A stretch of 64,000 bases of DNA, taken from contig FWCC01000363.1 in the NCBI GenBank assembly GCA_900169235.1, forward strand, positions 90,521 to 154,520, given 5' to 3'. Below the pieces are notes generated by a model, which was not told where the DNA came from, ran no database searches, and saw only the letters and a list, made by a program, of their open reading frames with translations. The stretch is from Zarea fungicola. Lineage: Eukaryota; Ascomycota; Sordariomycetes; Hypocreales; Cordycipitaceae. Below, piece after piece: positions 1 through 12,133 of this stretch (positions are counted from its first letter, which is position 1; every line of letters starts with the position of its first letter). The translations under genes and the position numbers were made by a program.

Positions 1-875
1 TTCGGCGTCAGCCTCTTCAAGGTCGCGCTCCTGCTCAGCTACCTCCGCCTCTTGCAGGCGACGAGCAAGAAGGGGTATCGCGTCCTTATCTGGGTGGCCA
101 TTGTCGCCGTGCTGCTCGGCCATCTGGGCAGTGCCTTTGCCCTCATCTTTGCCTGCAAACCAGTCAGCTTCTCGTGGAAGCTGACCGTCTCCGACCCGCA
201 CCCAACATGTGTCAATCTCTCACAGACGTCACTGATTTACTCTCTCATCACCATCATCTCGGATGTGCTCGTCGCTGTGCTGCCCATTCCGGTGCTGCTC
301 ACGCTCAAGATTCCCAACAGCAAAAAGGCCGGTCTCGTTGGTGTCTTTCTCCTTGGTCTCTTTACCACCATTTGCTCCATCCTACGCCTAATTCAGCTCA
401 ACCGCATCTCCTTTGGAGATGGAAACTCGACTATGCTTGTGCTTTGGGGTGTCATTGAGTTTAATGTCGGAGTAAGTTTTGGTTTTTTATGCTACAGCAA
501 AACAGCTCCAAGTTTTCTTCCTCTAGAACTAATATGGAACATTCGCAGAACTTGGTGACGTCGTTGCCATTCCTTGCTCCAGTCTTCATAAAAAAGGCCA
601 AGGATTTCAGTTACAGACGCTACAAGAGCAACAGTCGCGAGACAGAGGCCTCGAAGGGGTCCAGGGCCTCGAAACACCCCAACGCCAGTCGGGATCTCTA
701 CCATCTCGACGACGTCAAGAATCCTCACAACGCCGTCGTCGGCTCAAGCCAATCATCAGGCAGCGCCGAAAATATCTTGCCCAAAGATGGCATTGTCAAG
801 TCGGTGGAGTACACAGTTTCCGTTGATAAGAATCACCCACCAGGTCAACAAAACACGCCTTGGCATCCGGTTTAA
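1..875 (+). CDS. Rhodopsin/SAT4-like integral membrane protein, 5' end cut by window edge
   Basis: This is the C-terminal part of a fungal SAT4-type (rhodopsin-like) plasma-membrane protein; the family is common in Pezizomycotina, often as multi-gene sets, and its substrate is unknown. Reading is open from base 1 in frame 1, with no start codon visible. Exons are <1..471 and 549..875, joined over a 77-nt GTAAGT...CAG intron that restores the family's EFNVG-NLVTSLPFL segment. Four hydrophobic segments are visible: one near the left end (VAIVAVLLGHLGSAFALIF), one around LIYSLITIISDVLVAVLPI, one around GVFLLGLFTTICSIL, and the last across the splice junction. Two cysteines (CKPVSF and PTCVN) sit in the extracellular loop. 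The last ~90 residues are a hydrophilic Ser/Lys/Arg-rich cytoplasmic tail. About 265 residues are visible. The N-terminal segments, and any CFEM domain, lie outside the window. Family assignment is fairly secure; function is not known. Confidence 0.75.
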
Positions 876-3183
876 TGAATTTAAAGAGACCAAAACAATA
901 CGAATCCAGTTTTCAGAGTCTATGTACATAACGTTTTTGTTTTTGTGGGGGTTACAGTTTCGAGGCATGAAATGTGTAATATGTGTGAATATCAAACCTT
1001 GATCTGGTTCATATTGATCGCCAAGTCTCTGCTTAACAATTTGGTTTATAAAACACAACATGTCACTTATCCATCTTGATCAAGTCTCGATCACTTTTGG
1101 CTTGGCCCTCGGCGACCCCCCCCCCCTTTCCTTGGCGAAATCCACCACCTTCATGATAGACGATAATAAGCTGCATGGGTGCTGTAACGGCAGGAGTTTT
1201 AGTGCTGACGGTAAGATTGCGCTCTCGCCGTAGTGGGTGAGGCCCGACGCCTACCGTATTTAGTGGGAGGTAAGAGGGTCTCGAAAATGGCCCGTAATTG
1301 CTCCGAGAGCTTTGGCGTGCATGGAAGACGACGTATTAGCGGCTTGGCCAACCCTGAAGAGATCCTGTAATTCCTTTTTCTTTCAAACAAACGGCTGCTT
1401 GAAATACATAACACATAAAGGCAAGAATAGAATACCAGTAGTTATCCATTTATTTGTATGGTATTTATAGTAAGCCCCCTTGCTTTGGGACAGATGAAGG
1501 TGTAGCCGCGGTGCATCACGCAGCAGCCTGCTTCACCCCGTGCTATTCACTAATACGACCGAATAACTGTAAATCCTGTCGTCAACCCTTGGGCTCCGCG
1601 TCAGAGAATCTACGTTTGGCAGTCTCCACGAGTACTTCAGGGAGCAGTGATTTAATGCGTGATCGACAGGTTGCTGATCTGGCGAACGGGATTCGCACTC
1701 GTGTGGAGGACGATCAAAATCATGTTCTCGAGGCTGTACGCTATGTACTTACATTGCTACTCCTGATCAAAGCTCCACTGCGCCAGGTTGGTTTCAGTAG
1801 CCGTCGCATAACGGCCTGACAAGAATACAGTGGGAAAAGCGACACGATGAAGAAGGTATTTTACCAGCCAGTAGAACAAAAATATTACACATAGCAGGCA
1901 GATATCGTCCAAGGGGAATCCAGCCATGATGGCCTGCCATGGCCAGGCATATCAACACAAACCGTCGACACATGTAACTGGGCCGTGTCTGGGCCCAGAA
2001 AATATCGTATGTTAGTTACCCTACACACAGAGGTTGATGTGAAGAGTATTCCCGTACTACCTTTAAAGGCAGTGGTTCTACTCTGGCATGTGATAGCCCA
2101 TGCATATTCGTTTTGGTTTTTGTCAGACTTAACCTTCCATGTTTTAAGCGAGCGTCCGATGGGGAGAAGGCGGGCACCAATCGATCTTTGCTACCGTGTT
2201 CTGCCCAGAGTGGGCACCGCCGGATGCATGTATATACGTCGGCCACCATGGCTTCTCATGCATACCTACAGAGGTACAGATTTCAAGTTTCATCCTTTGT
2301 CCAACGTAGGGCGTGGCGCGTAGTGTGGTGCAGCGGTTTAAAAATTTTTTTTTTTTTTTTTTAAACGTAAATGGGATATATCTATATTTTGTATTTTCCT
2401 TTGAGTTATCTCTTTACATCTGTATTTCCTTCCATAGCGCTGTCCATGACGGATGTTTTCCCACCAGTTCGAGCGACAGGCGGCTACGCATCTGTACATA
2501 GAGGTTACAAACTAGGCACTGTCTATAATAAGCGAAGTCTATGGACTAGCGTTTCTGTAACAGCCAGGAAAACCACTAAAAATACAAAGAAGGCGACACT
2601 GCTCTCTCAATGTAAACAGCACTAGGTAATAAATTCGCCCTAGCCAAATGAGACTGAAGCTTCTCGTCAAAGTCCACTAGCAGGTCGCTGTGACGCCACA
2701 ACCCCCTTTGGCGTGACCTGGTAGCCGTCGACAATCGCGCGCCGCAGCTTCCAGCGTCACTTGACAAAATTCACCAAGCCTCCGGAATTATTCAGCCACT
2801 TCTGTGTGCTGCTCAAATACGTGCATCAGTACTTGTATTGCATTGCTCACATCTAACCTCACCGCACATCACATGCACTGTATCACAACCTCTGTCGGTT
2901 CTAGCATTTTGTGTTGTCGGTTGTAACTGCAGGGATCTGGCTGCGGCCGATTGCTGTATTCGGTGTCCTCGAGCTTTCGCAGGGGGTATCAGATCGACAA
3001 AGCTACACCGTATCAGCCTCCGAACCACGACAGACGCTTTTTACCTTGATTCAACACTGTTAAACATCACGGCACCCTGCCTGGTCGGCGTCAGCTACTA
3101 CATCGCTTGGCGGGTACCACGACTTCGGAACCCGAACTGTCCTTCGACCCCTTGGCTCGACTGCAACACATCTACGACCAAAA
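876..3183. other. Intergenic, 2.3 kb, no gene recognised
   Basis: No reading frame here resembles a known protein. Visible low-complexity elements are an 11-C run at 1116-1126 and an 18-T run at 2345-2362. The right-hand part must contain the promoter and 5' leader of the phospholipase D gene. A tRNA-like box A/box B pair on the minus strand near 1680-1786 does not fold as a tRNA (see rejected items). Confidence 0.6.
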
Positions 3184-6100
3184 ATGGCCGGCGATGACTC
3201 CGTATCGCCATTAACGAGATCGCCAGCGAATGCCACGCCGGCAAACGACAGTCCATACACGCTGCCCGTCGTCGGTGGCCCACCGGCACCCTCTCCCAAA
3301 CCAGCCACCGAGGCAACACAAGAGAACGACCAGCGGAATGGGACAATTGGCGCAGTGTCGCACCAAACCTCGAGTCTGTCCACCGAGACCGCCCAACCCA
3401 ATCATACAGAACCAAACGCTACCGAACCCCCCGGGTTGACTGGCAACAGCCCTTCTCCCGACTCTCCAGCCACTCCTGGTGCCCGCGTACAATTTGCCCG
3501 GTTCGATCCCCCCGAGTTCCAATTTACACACTCCAGACATGGCTCCTTTGAGAATGCGGACGGCAGCAAGTCAAGAGCTGGTTCCATCATGTCTAAACTC
3601 AAGTCTCTGGCACCCCAATCTCTCCATTCCCCGAGGCCGCCCTCTCTAGACGACAACGCACAAGTCGCACCAGCATCCCCAACCAACGGCCGCTTCGCTC
3701 CGTCGGGAGTCCCGGATACCCTACACGAAGAAGACTCTGATGCTGATGTAGAAGGTGAGGCCGATGCAGACGTGGAAGAGACTGCCGATGAAGGCCACGT
3801 TTCTGGATCCGGGCAGCCCAGGAAGAAGAAGAAGAAGCGTCGGATGCGTCGATTCGTCATCGGTGATGGATCCACGCCCACATCGCCGTTCCGCTTCCCC
3901 AACGAAGGGGAGCCGTTTGGCAACAGATTTTTGAGACGTCGTGCGAGTATGCCCGACACGCGGATTCACAACCATGCCCTTTCTGAAAGTGAAGCTGTCC
4001 ACCCCGCCAAACGCCGTCCGTTTGCCCGCCGAGGCCACTCGTGGATAGATGCTAGCATGAATGATATTGAAGAGATGGAAAGCTCCGTCGTCATTGGTCG
4101 TCGTAACGGCCATGCCCGCCGCATCACCGTCTTTGGAGGCGGTGGGGTGTCTGACGGTGATGCCGCTCTGCAGCGTCGGCCGTTTTTCAATTCGGAACGT
4201 GCATCCAACTTTGGCGCTCAAAAATGGAAACAGGTCAAGTCTACCTTGAAGCTTCTGCGTCAAAAAAAGGAGGATCGGTTCGACTACTACAAATCTGCCG
4301 AATTGATGGCGGAGCTGCGTGCTGGCGCCCCCGCGGTGCTCATGTTTGCAAGCATGATCCAGCGTGACGAACACGGGAATAAGAGGATCCCGGTTCTCCT
4401 GGAGCAGCTAAAATTGAAAATCACAGACAGCGCCCCGGTGCAGGACGACGACAAGGAGCGCCATTGGACCTTTTCAATCGAGCTGGAATATGGCAGCGGG
4501 CCTAGCAGAATGGTCTGGACCATTGTGCGTACCATCAGAGATATTTACAATCTTCATTTCCGGTACAAGTTTGCTCTGAACAACGACAAATACCTGCTTG
4601 GCCGCGTAGATCTTGCTGCCCGCCCTAAGCAGCCCAAGTTCCCGTACTCAGCGTTTCCCTATCTCCGAGGGGCCCGCAACAAGGAGGATACTAGCGATGA
4701 GGAGGATGCTGGTAGCAGCAGGGATCCGATTATAGAGGAGGGCGACGAGACTGGTGCTGGTGCTGGTGCTGGTGGCGACCCTGACGCAAGTGATAGTGGC
4801 AATGTACACCCCCGTCGCAAACGGTCGCGCGTCAACATGCTCGGCATGAGGCGTCGCTCAACTGGCCTCACGGACAACGGCGAGGGCCCAAATGATCAGA
4901 ACGACAGCCCAGAAACAATGCGGCTGCGCTACGTCGAGAAACAGCGGAGGATTCTGGAGAAATATCTCTCCGAGATGATTCGCTGGCTCATGTTCCGAGC
5001 GGACAGCAATCGCCTTTGCCGGTTTCTCGAGCTCTCTGCACTCGGTGTTCGTCTTGCTGCCGAAGGGAGCTACCATGGCAAGGAGGGCTACCTGCATATC
5101 CAGTCGGCCAAGGGGATTGACTTTCGTCGTGTGCTGACGCCTGCCAAGGTCATTGCACGGCACAGTCGAAAATGGTTCCTCGTCCGTCAAAACTATATCG
5201 TCTGTGTCGACTCACCTGAAAACATGAACATCTATGATGTCTACCTTGTTGACATCAAGTTTACCATTGTTTCCAAGAGAAACGGGCTAAAACAGATAAC
5301 CTCGAAGAAGAATGAGGAAATTGACTTAACCTTGGAAGCTAAACCGTCGAAACATCACACTTTGACCCTGAAGACCTCTGAACGCAAGATTCGCCTTTTC
5401 TCCCGCTACCATGCCGTTATGAAGCAGTTTGAGGAATCAATTACCGAAATGCTGCGAGCGACAGTCTGGTCCCAACCGAAGCGCTTTGACAGCTATGCCC
5501 CCGTACGACAGGGCGTCTTTGCACAGTGGCTCGTTGACGGACGTGACTACATGTGGAATGTCTCTCGCGCCATCAACATGGCCAAGGATGTCATCTACAT
5601 CCATGATTGGTGGCTTAGCCCCGAGCTGTACATGAGACGACCGGCCGCCATTAGCCAAAAGTGGCGACTCGACCGCCTCTTGCAAAAAAAGGCTCGGGAA
5701 GGAGTCAAAATCTTTGTCATCATTTACAGAAACGTCGAAGCTGCCGTCCCCATTGATTCCGAGTACACCAAGTTTTCGCTGCTCAACCTGCATCCCAACA
5801 TCTTTGTTCAGCGATCACCAAATCAGTTCAAGAAAAACCAGTTCTTCTTTGCGCATCACGAAAAGATTTGCATTGTGGACCATGACGTCGCGTTCTTGGG
5901 TGGAATTGATCTCTGTTTTGGCCGATGGGACTGCCCACAGCATCCCATTGTTGATGATAAGCCAACTGGTTTCGAAATGTCGGATGCGCCAAAGGATGCA
6001 GAGCATTGTCAGCTCTTCCCCGGTAAAGACTATTCGAACCCTCGTGTGCAGGACTTCTTCCGACTATCTGAGCCGTATGAGGAAATGTACGACCGCTCCA

Positions 6101-8429
6101 AGGTCCCGCGAATGCCGTGGCATGACATCTCGATGCAGGTTGTCGGCCAGCCGGCGCGCGACCTGACCCGCCACTTTGTCCAGCGATGGAACTATCTGCG
6201 ACGCGGACGTAAATCTACCAGGCCCTTGCCGTTCTTGCTACCAGCCCCGGATGCCAAGTTTGAAGACCTCGAAGCCCTCGGCCTGACGGGCTCCTGCGAG
6301 GTGCAGATGCTTAGATCTGCCAGTAACTGGTCTCTTGGACTGGAAGAAACCGAGCACAGCATCCAGACCGCGTACATTAAAATGATTGAGGATTCCGAGC
6401 ACTTTGTCTACATTGAGAACCAGTTCTTCATCTCCAGCACCGAGGCGTATAATACCCGAATTGTCAACCGAATTGGAGATGCACTTGTGGACCGAATCAT
6501 TCGCGCACACGAAAATGGCGAAAGCTGGCGCTGTGTCATTCTAATCCCACTGATGCCTGGTTTCCAGAATACCGTGGACGAGCAAGAAGGCACCAGTGTC
6601 CGATTGATCATCATGTGCCAGTTCCAGAGTATCTGCAGAGGCGAAAACTCCATCTTTGGCCGCCTACGTGCTGCAGGCATCGAACCCGAGGACTATATTG
6701 ACTTCTTTTCTCTCCGTCAATGGGGGATTATGAGCACCGACGCCCTCGTCACCGAACAGCTGTACATTCATGCCAAAGCCATCATTGTAGACGACCGCGT
6801 TGCCCTTATCGGTTCGGCCAACATCAACGAGCGCTCCATGGTCGGACACCGCGACTCGGAGTGTGCGGCAATTGTTCGCGACACGGACATGGTTTGGTCG
6901 ACTATGGCTGGTAAGCCGTACCAAGTTGGCAGGTTTGCGCATACCTTGCGCCTGAGATTGATGCGAGAGCATCTGGGCCTGGATACTGATGAAATTCTTG
7001 AAGAGGAGCGCCAGAATGACCCGAATCAAGAATTTGAGCAGCAAATGGATAGAATCTATGACGAACCCGAAACACTGAATGATGGCACAGGGGAGTCAGG
7101 CAGGCGGCGTCCCGGTGTGCATCAACTTCGCAGTCTCAACAATGACCTTGACATCAACATGGCCAGAGCTGTGGACCCCGAATCCGCGTCTGTTTCTGAC
7201 CTCGAGAAAGTGAAAGGCAAACAGCTCGAGCGCCAGACCATGGATGTCTCTGGACATGGTCAAGATCAGTGGAAGATGGCTGCGGAGTCTGGCCTTGACG
7301 GGGGTAGAGACTCTGTCATTGTCGACGGCCGCGAATTTCTTGGGTCCAACATTGACTCTGAGGGCAAAGGTACTTTGGAGGAGCCTCATCAGAAAAACTC
7401 TGCAGATGAAAGCAAAGTACCTGACTTTGCTGAGACCAAAGAGCTACCGCCATTGCCGCCATTCGAGGAGCGTACCGTTGATCAAGACCAGCTGCGACCC
7501 GCACAACTCCTCACACTTCCCGAAACCAGCGACGCCGACATTCAGGAAACTGATCCCTTTGCATCGGTCCGCCATATTGTGGGAGACATGAAACTTGCTA
7601 CCATTACAAAGGATTGTATGAAGGATCCAGTAACTCCGGAGTTTATCGACGATATTTGGAACAGGGTGGCAAGCAACAACACAAAGCTGTACCGCAAGGT
7701 CTTTAAATGCATGCCTGACTCCGAAGTCAAAACTTGGTCTGAATATCGTGAATTTGTCAATTATGGCAAAAAGTTCAAGGAAAGTATGGATGCCCGCCCT
7801 ACGTCGGAGCAGGGCACGGCGAGCGAAGCAGGTCAACAGGGGCGTCCTGGAAGCGGCGGTGCTATTGGCATCACTGCGCCGGATCTGGAAGCCTTGGCGA
7901 ATATCACCGGCGACGATACCGAAAAGACAGCCACCAACGCCTCAGACCAGAACACGGACCCCAACGTTACAAGTGAAAAGCGAGATGAGGTGTTCGAAAA
8001 GGCCGGTGTCGAGGACGAGCGCGAGATGAGCCCCGAGATGGAAAAGCGGGTGACAAGTACGGAGAAGTTGGAGCGCAAGACGACGACGTTTTCGGCGCTG
8101 GATAAGCCGGCAACCAGAGATCTTCTCTCCACTACTGCGCCGGCTCAGTTCGGATCTGTCAAGAAGAGGCGCCGCGCGGCGACTAGGAGCAGCCGCCGCC
8201 ACTCCAATGTCGATGACATGCCATCTCGGACCGAGGCCGAGGACATGTTGAGAATGGTCCAGGGCAACCTTGTTCAGTTTCCGTATGACTGGCTTATTAC
8301 AGAGGAGATCAATGGCAATTGGGGCTACCAGGTTGATGGGGTCGCACCTCTGTCGATTTAGTAAGTTGATAAACGTTTGCGCAGTCTGATTTACTCAACC
8401 AAATCTAACCACTGTGTAACAGTAACTAA
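3184..8429 (+). CDS. PLD1: Phospholipase D (Spo14/PLD1 type), PX-PH-HKD-HKD
   Basis: The enzyme hydrolyses phosphatidylcholine to phosphatidic acid and choline in membrane traffic and signalling. The frame opens with ATG at 3184 (AAAATGGCC context) and is uninterrupted to a TAG at 8359-8361, giving 1725 aa. Order: disordered acidic/basic N-terminus (1-420) with a KKKKKRR-type cluster; PX-like region from about residue 425; a Gly/Ala repeat insert near 525; PH-like region from about 630; catalytic half 1 with H892-x-K894-x4-D899 (HHEKICIVD); catalytic half 2 with H1196-x-K1198-x4-D1203 (HAKAIIVDD); then a long disordered tail. Both HKD motifs are intact, so activity is expected. A consensus 62-nt intron (8361-8422, GTAAGT, branch CTAAC, ACAG) overlaps the stop codon. 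If it is spliced, the protein ends in SIYN with TAA at 8427-8429; I extended the feature to that stop. Either ending changes only the last residues. Confidence 0.95.
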
Positions 8430-8769
8430 TACGCAAGTTTCAACCCGCACGGATGTGCGTCATACGACTGGCCAACCTTTATACATATGTGTACTTTTTG
8501 CATCGCATGGCGTTATCGACTTTGACTAGGTTGTCGGAAAATTAATATTTCTTTTGTTTGCATACAATCGTTTTTAGCGTCGCAAATTGTAATAGAAGGC
8601 AGAAAGCTGGTTAAAATTGGTAGTGTTACAATTCTAGCGTACATAGTTTTTCTCCTAAATTAATCAAACAACCTAACGCTGCTTCTTTTATACAATTGGC
8701 CCTCCACTGGCCCCCTTCCTACGTTATACGTTATATTACAGCTGAGCTACTTTCAAAGCTTATGAGGAC
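8430..8769. other. Intergenic between convergent PLD1 and COQ7
   Basis: An AT-rich stretch of 340 bases that should hold the 3' UTRs of the two convergent genes. No ORF, RNA gene or repeat is seen in it. Confidence 0.6.
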
Positions 8770-9498
8770 TCAAACCCTTTCGCTGACCCAGATGGCACCA
8801 CGGCAGCCAGCCCGAATGACGCCCGTGAGCAGCCAGTGCGGATCTGCCTTTTTCGCATCATGCTCAACCGCATGATCCAGATGCTCCAGCTCCTCATCGC
8901 GGATGCGTCTCAGCGTAGAAATCAGTGCGCGAAACTCCTCGCCCACCTCGTAGCCCTCGTGCTCCCACTCCATGACCATTTCCAGCAGCGTGCGGATCTG
9001 CTCGTTATAGTGGCTCCCAATCTCCGTCTCGACAGCCTCGGTGCATGCCATGGCGGCCTCGCGGCCGAGAACGGCGGTGGACCAGCCCAGACCAGAGGCC
9101 ATGGCGGACCAGAGCGGGTAGAGGGCCGTCGGGCGCACGCGGTGCTTGTGGAGAAGGGCGTTGAAGGTAGCGAGGTGAGCGGCTTCCTGGTCGTACATGT
9201 GTTTCATAAGCGGGCGGAGGTGAGGGTGGGCGCGAACGAGGGGGGGCGTCTGAGCAGTGTAAATGAGGGTCGCAGCGAGCTCGCCGGCTTGATTGACGCG
9301 CAGGGCGGAGGCAAGGAATGCGCGCTGGTCGGCAGTTAGAGGCTTGCGGTTCCTAGGAGGCGAGGAAGATGAGGATGAGGATGTGGTGGTTGTGGTTGTG
9401 GCTTGGAGAGCCTGGGTGGTGGTTGCGAAGGATCGAATGAAGGAAGGACAGACGCATAGACGGTGCGCTGGCCGGGATATACGCTGCATGGAAGACAT
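8770..9498 (-). CDS. COQ7: 5-demethoxyubiquinone hydroxylase, mitochondrial (COQ7/CAT5)
   Basis: This di-iron monooxygenase carries out the penultimate step of ubiquinone synthesis, C6 hydroxylation of demethoxyubiquinone, at the inner mitochondrial membrane in the CoQ synthome. It is a single exon of 242 aa starting at ATG 9496-9498. Residues 1-50 have the look of a mitochondrial presequence (basic, Ser/Thr-rich, no acidic residues) and include a run of six Thr followed by seven Ser. The ferritin-like domain keeps the ligand set expected of the family: E73 in NQAGE, E105 and H108 in QEAAH, E157 in EAVETEIGSHYNEQ, and E203 and H206 in EELEH. Length agrees with fungal COQ7 (about 230-250 aa). 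It is divergent from RTF1, with 592 bp shared upstream. Confidence 0.95.
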   Translation of the reverse strand: MSSMQRISRPAHRLCVCPSFIRSFATTTQALQATTTTTTSSSSSSSPPRNRKPLTADQRAFLASALRVNQAGELAATLIYTAQTPPLVRAHPHLRPLMKHMYDQEAAHLATFNALLHKHRVRPTALYPLWSAMASGLGWSTAVLGREAAMACTEAVETEIGSHYNEQIRTLLEMVMEWEHEGYEVGEEFRALISTLRRIRDEELEHLDHAVEHDAKKADPHWLLTGVIRAGCRGAIWVSERV

Positions 9499-10090
9499 GG
9501 TCGGTGATTGTCAATTGCCAGGTGTCTGGTAAATGTTCTCGAGATCGGAGGAAAGCTCCGGGAGACGATGTAGCTACCGGTTTGTTCGAGGCCAAAAGTA
9601 CGCCGCCGCTCTCCCCACACCCCGGCGTCTGTAGCTGCACTTTACAGCGGGGCTTTCCGAGATGCACAGTGCTGTCCGGACAAAGACTTTTTCCAGGTAG
9701 CCCGTTGCGCCAGAAGTACAACGCTACACGTGTGAGTGGTGCGGTACATGTCTGGCGCGATCAGAGTTCCAGGTCAGTGGTGCGCTGGTGTTTGCCCATT
9801 TCAACCTCCCCTTGGATACGGTCCCCCTTTGCCAAATCATTCTTTTTTTCTCCCCCCCAGCCACGGACGCCGCCTCTCGCATTCAAATGTCCCTTAGTAA
9901 TTCTTGGCAATTCTTTTGATATCAAAGACTAAACGCATTGACGAAACGAATCACCAGGCTCTCTACTCTGCCAGCTCTGTCCACGCCAGTTTACTCCTTC
10001 ACAATTTTCTTTTCTCTTCACAGTCCCCTACAAACCAAACAACTTTACCACCAACTCACACGGCTTTGATTTACGAAGAAACTACACGCA
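9499..10090. promoter_or_regulatory. Shared divergent promoter region, COQ7 (-) / RTF1 (+)
   Basis: The 592 bp between two divergent start codons must carry both promoters and leaders. The RTF1-proximal half is CT/CA-rich, as is common for fungal leaders. No clear TATA box was found. The placement is inferred from gene layout. Confidence 0.5.
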
Positions 10091-12133
10091 ATGGCTGAAT
10101 CTGATTTTGATGATGACCTCCGCGATCTCGCTGGCGGCGACTCCGACTCGGAGGGATCCGTCGTCGACCGTCGCCGTTCCCCTTCGCCACCACCAAAGAG
10201 AGGATCCAAAGCAAAGAAGTCCCGGCGCGCAAGAGATGGCGACTCAGAGGAGGAAGGCGAAGCGTGAGTTGATCACCTTCCAGTGCTCAGCTTTCTTTGT
10301 TACCAGTCGAAAGCGGATACATGGTTGTTCGATACTAGGGTTCGTTACTAACAGAAGGAGTCAGTTACTCAGGGGCAGATTCTCCAAACTCGCTAGATTC
10401 GGCACCTATGGATGAATCAGACTCGGACGCCGAGCCGTCAAAAGGCCGTGGCGGCGGCGGCGGCGGCGGCGGCGGCGCTGATGATGAGAAATACCCCGTC
10501 GACGGTAAATTTCGAAGCGAATCGGAAAAAGTTGAGATCATGGCCATGCCGGAGCTTGAGCGCGAACAGATCCTGGCTGACCGCGCCAACGAGATTGAGC
10601 GTCTGCGACAGAATCGCCTGCTTCGGCAGATGGTGTCGGACACGCAAAACGACGAACGCAAGGCCAGGAAGCGAAGCGCCGACAGCGCCGACCTGGACGA
10701 TGACGACGAGCAGGAGCGCCGCAGCAAGGCGCCTTCGGCATCGCGACGTACGGGCGGCACGGCCATGGATGCGCTGCGTCGGGCCAGGGCCGATAGGCAG
10801 AAGCGCAAGGAGGACCATGAGCGCCGCCGCGATGCGTACTCACCTCGGCGCGACTCGGAGGACGCAGTCAGCGAGGATGAGTATAGACGGGGATCCCGTA
10901 CGCCGGAGAAGAAGAAGGACGAGAAAAAGGATGAGCCCAAACCAGAGCTGCGCGACTATGAAAGAGTGCGTCTCGGGCGAAACGAGTTTGCCCAGGTTTG
11001 CTTTACGCCAGGATTTGAGCCTTCAATTACCGGTTGCTTTATTCGGATTGCTCTCGGTCCTCATCCGGAGACGGGCGTTGAACAATACCGAATGGCGATT
11101 ATTAAGGGTATGTATTTTATGCCTTTCTTTGCACTAGGAGCGCCGCTGCTGACAACCATAGGCTTCACAACTGGCAGAGCATATGCCCTGAGCGGGCCCA
11201 ATGGTACCTTTGTAACTGACCAGTACGTCAAGGCGGCACACGGCAAGGCAATTAAGGAATTCCCTTTCATCGCCGCCTCCAGTGGCAAATTCTCAGAGGT
11301 AAAGACTTGCAAATGCTATTTAGCAATCGACAGAGTCGCAGACTGACATTTGGCAGAACGAACTGAACCGCTACCAAGTAACATGTCACAACGAAAACGT
11401 CAAGATACCTCTCAAATCCGCCCTTGCCGACAAGATTGATAGCATCAACGACCTCATCAACCACAAATGGACCAACGAAGAGATTAAAGCGCGACTGGCC
11501 CGCCGAAACGAACTGCGAAAGCGCTTTGACCCGGCAGAGCGCGAGCGAGTCGCCCGTCTGCTTGAGGAGGCGACAGTGGCCGGCCACGAGGAGCGGATGC
11601 AGGAACTGCAAGAGGAACTCGACAAGCTGGGTACCCAGCGTCTGGCCTTTAAGACGAGCCTAGGCCCTACCAAGTCTTACGACACACCCAAGATTTCGAG
11701 CGAGCAAGACCGCCTCGCGGCGCGCAATAAGGAGAACCGGCGGATGAATCAGGAGGCGGTGCGCAAGGCACAAATTAAAGAAAAGGTCAAGGCACGAGAG
11801 ATTGAAATGTCGCTGAGCCGCGGCCAGATGGTTCAGGAAGACCCATCGCGTCGTTTGCGCACAAAGGCCAAGTTTGTACACGACGTCAATGAGGCGGTAC
11901 CTGATGGGAGCCAAGCGAATAGTGGCGTGAGCACGCCTGCGACGGCGGCAACACCGATTGTATCGGCAACGAAACCGGCAGGGACCGGTAGCGGTGGTGG
12001 CTTACTGCCGCACTTGGCGAGGCTGCAGGATAAGAACAATGCAGATAACAAGGGACTGCCGACGATTCATAGACCGTTGATGGACGATGATGTGATTGGG
12101 TCGTTGGATCTGGATATTGACATTGAGATTTGA
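10091..12133 (+). CDS. RTF1: RNA polymerase II-associated factor RTF1 (Plus3 domain), Paf1 complex
   Basis: RTF1 is the Paf1-complex subunit that promotes H2B ubiquitination and recruits Paf1C to Spt5-bound polymerase. Four exons are proposed: 10091..10263, 10365..11107, 11162..11298 and 11357..12133, giving 609 aa. The start ATG is at 10091 (MAESDFDDDL). Exon 2 begins after the branch site CTAAC at 10348 and gives AYSGADSPNSLDS. The N-terminal ~240 residues are acidic and disordered, with a run of nine Gly (GGC repeat, about 10449-10476). The Plus3 domain spans about 250-390 and is assembled across introns 2 and 3 (IIKG-FTTGRAYALSGPNGTF; SGKFSE-NELNRYQV). A charged coiled-coil region follows, then a short acidic end (DLDIDIEI). 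Intron 2 is 54 nt and lacks an in-frame stop. Confidence 0.93.

Noticed and set aside
1678..1786. tRNA-like element on the minus strand (box A TGGCGCAGTGG, box B-like AGTGCGAATCC)
   Set aside because: Box A fits the consensus and box B matches 9 of 11 positions, but box B has a changed T55, the D-stem does not pair, and no anticodon arm forms even if an intron is allowed. At best it is a decayed tRNA-derived fragment.
3402..4374. Several minus-strand frames of 180-217 codons inside PLD1
   Set aside because: They are shadows of the PLD1 coding strand in a disordered, codon-biased region.
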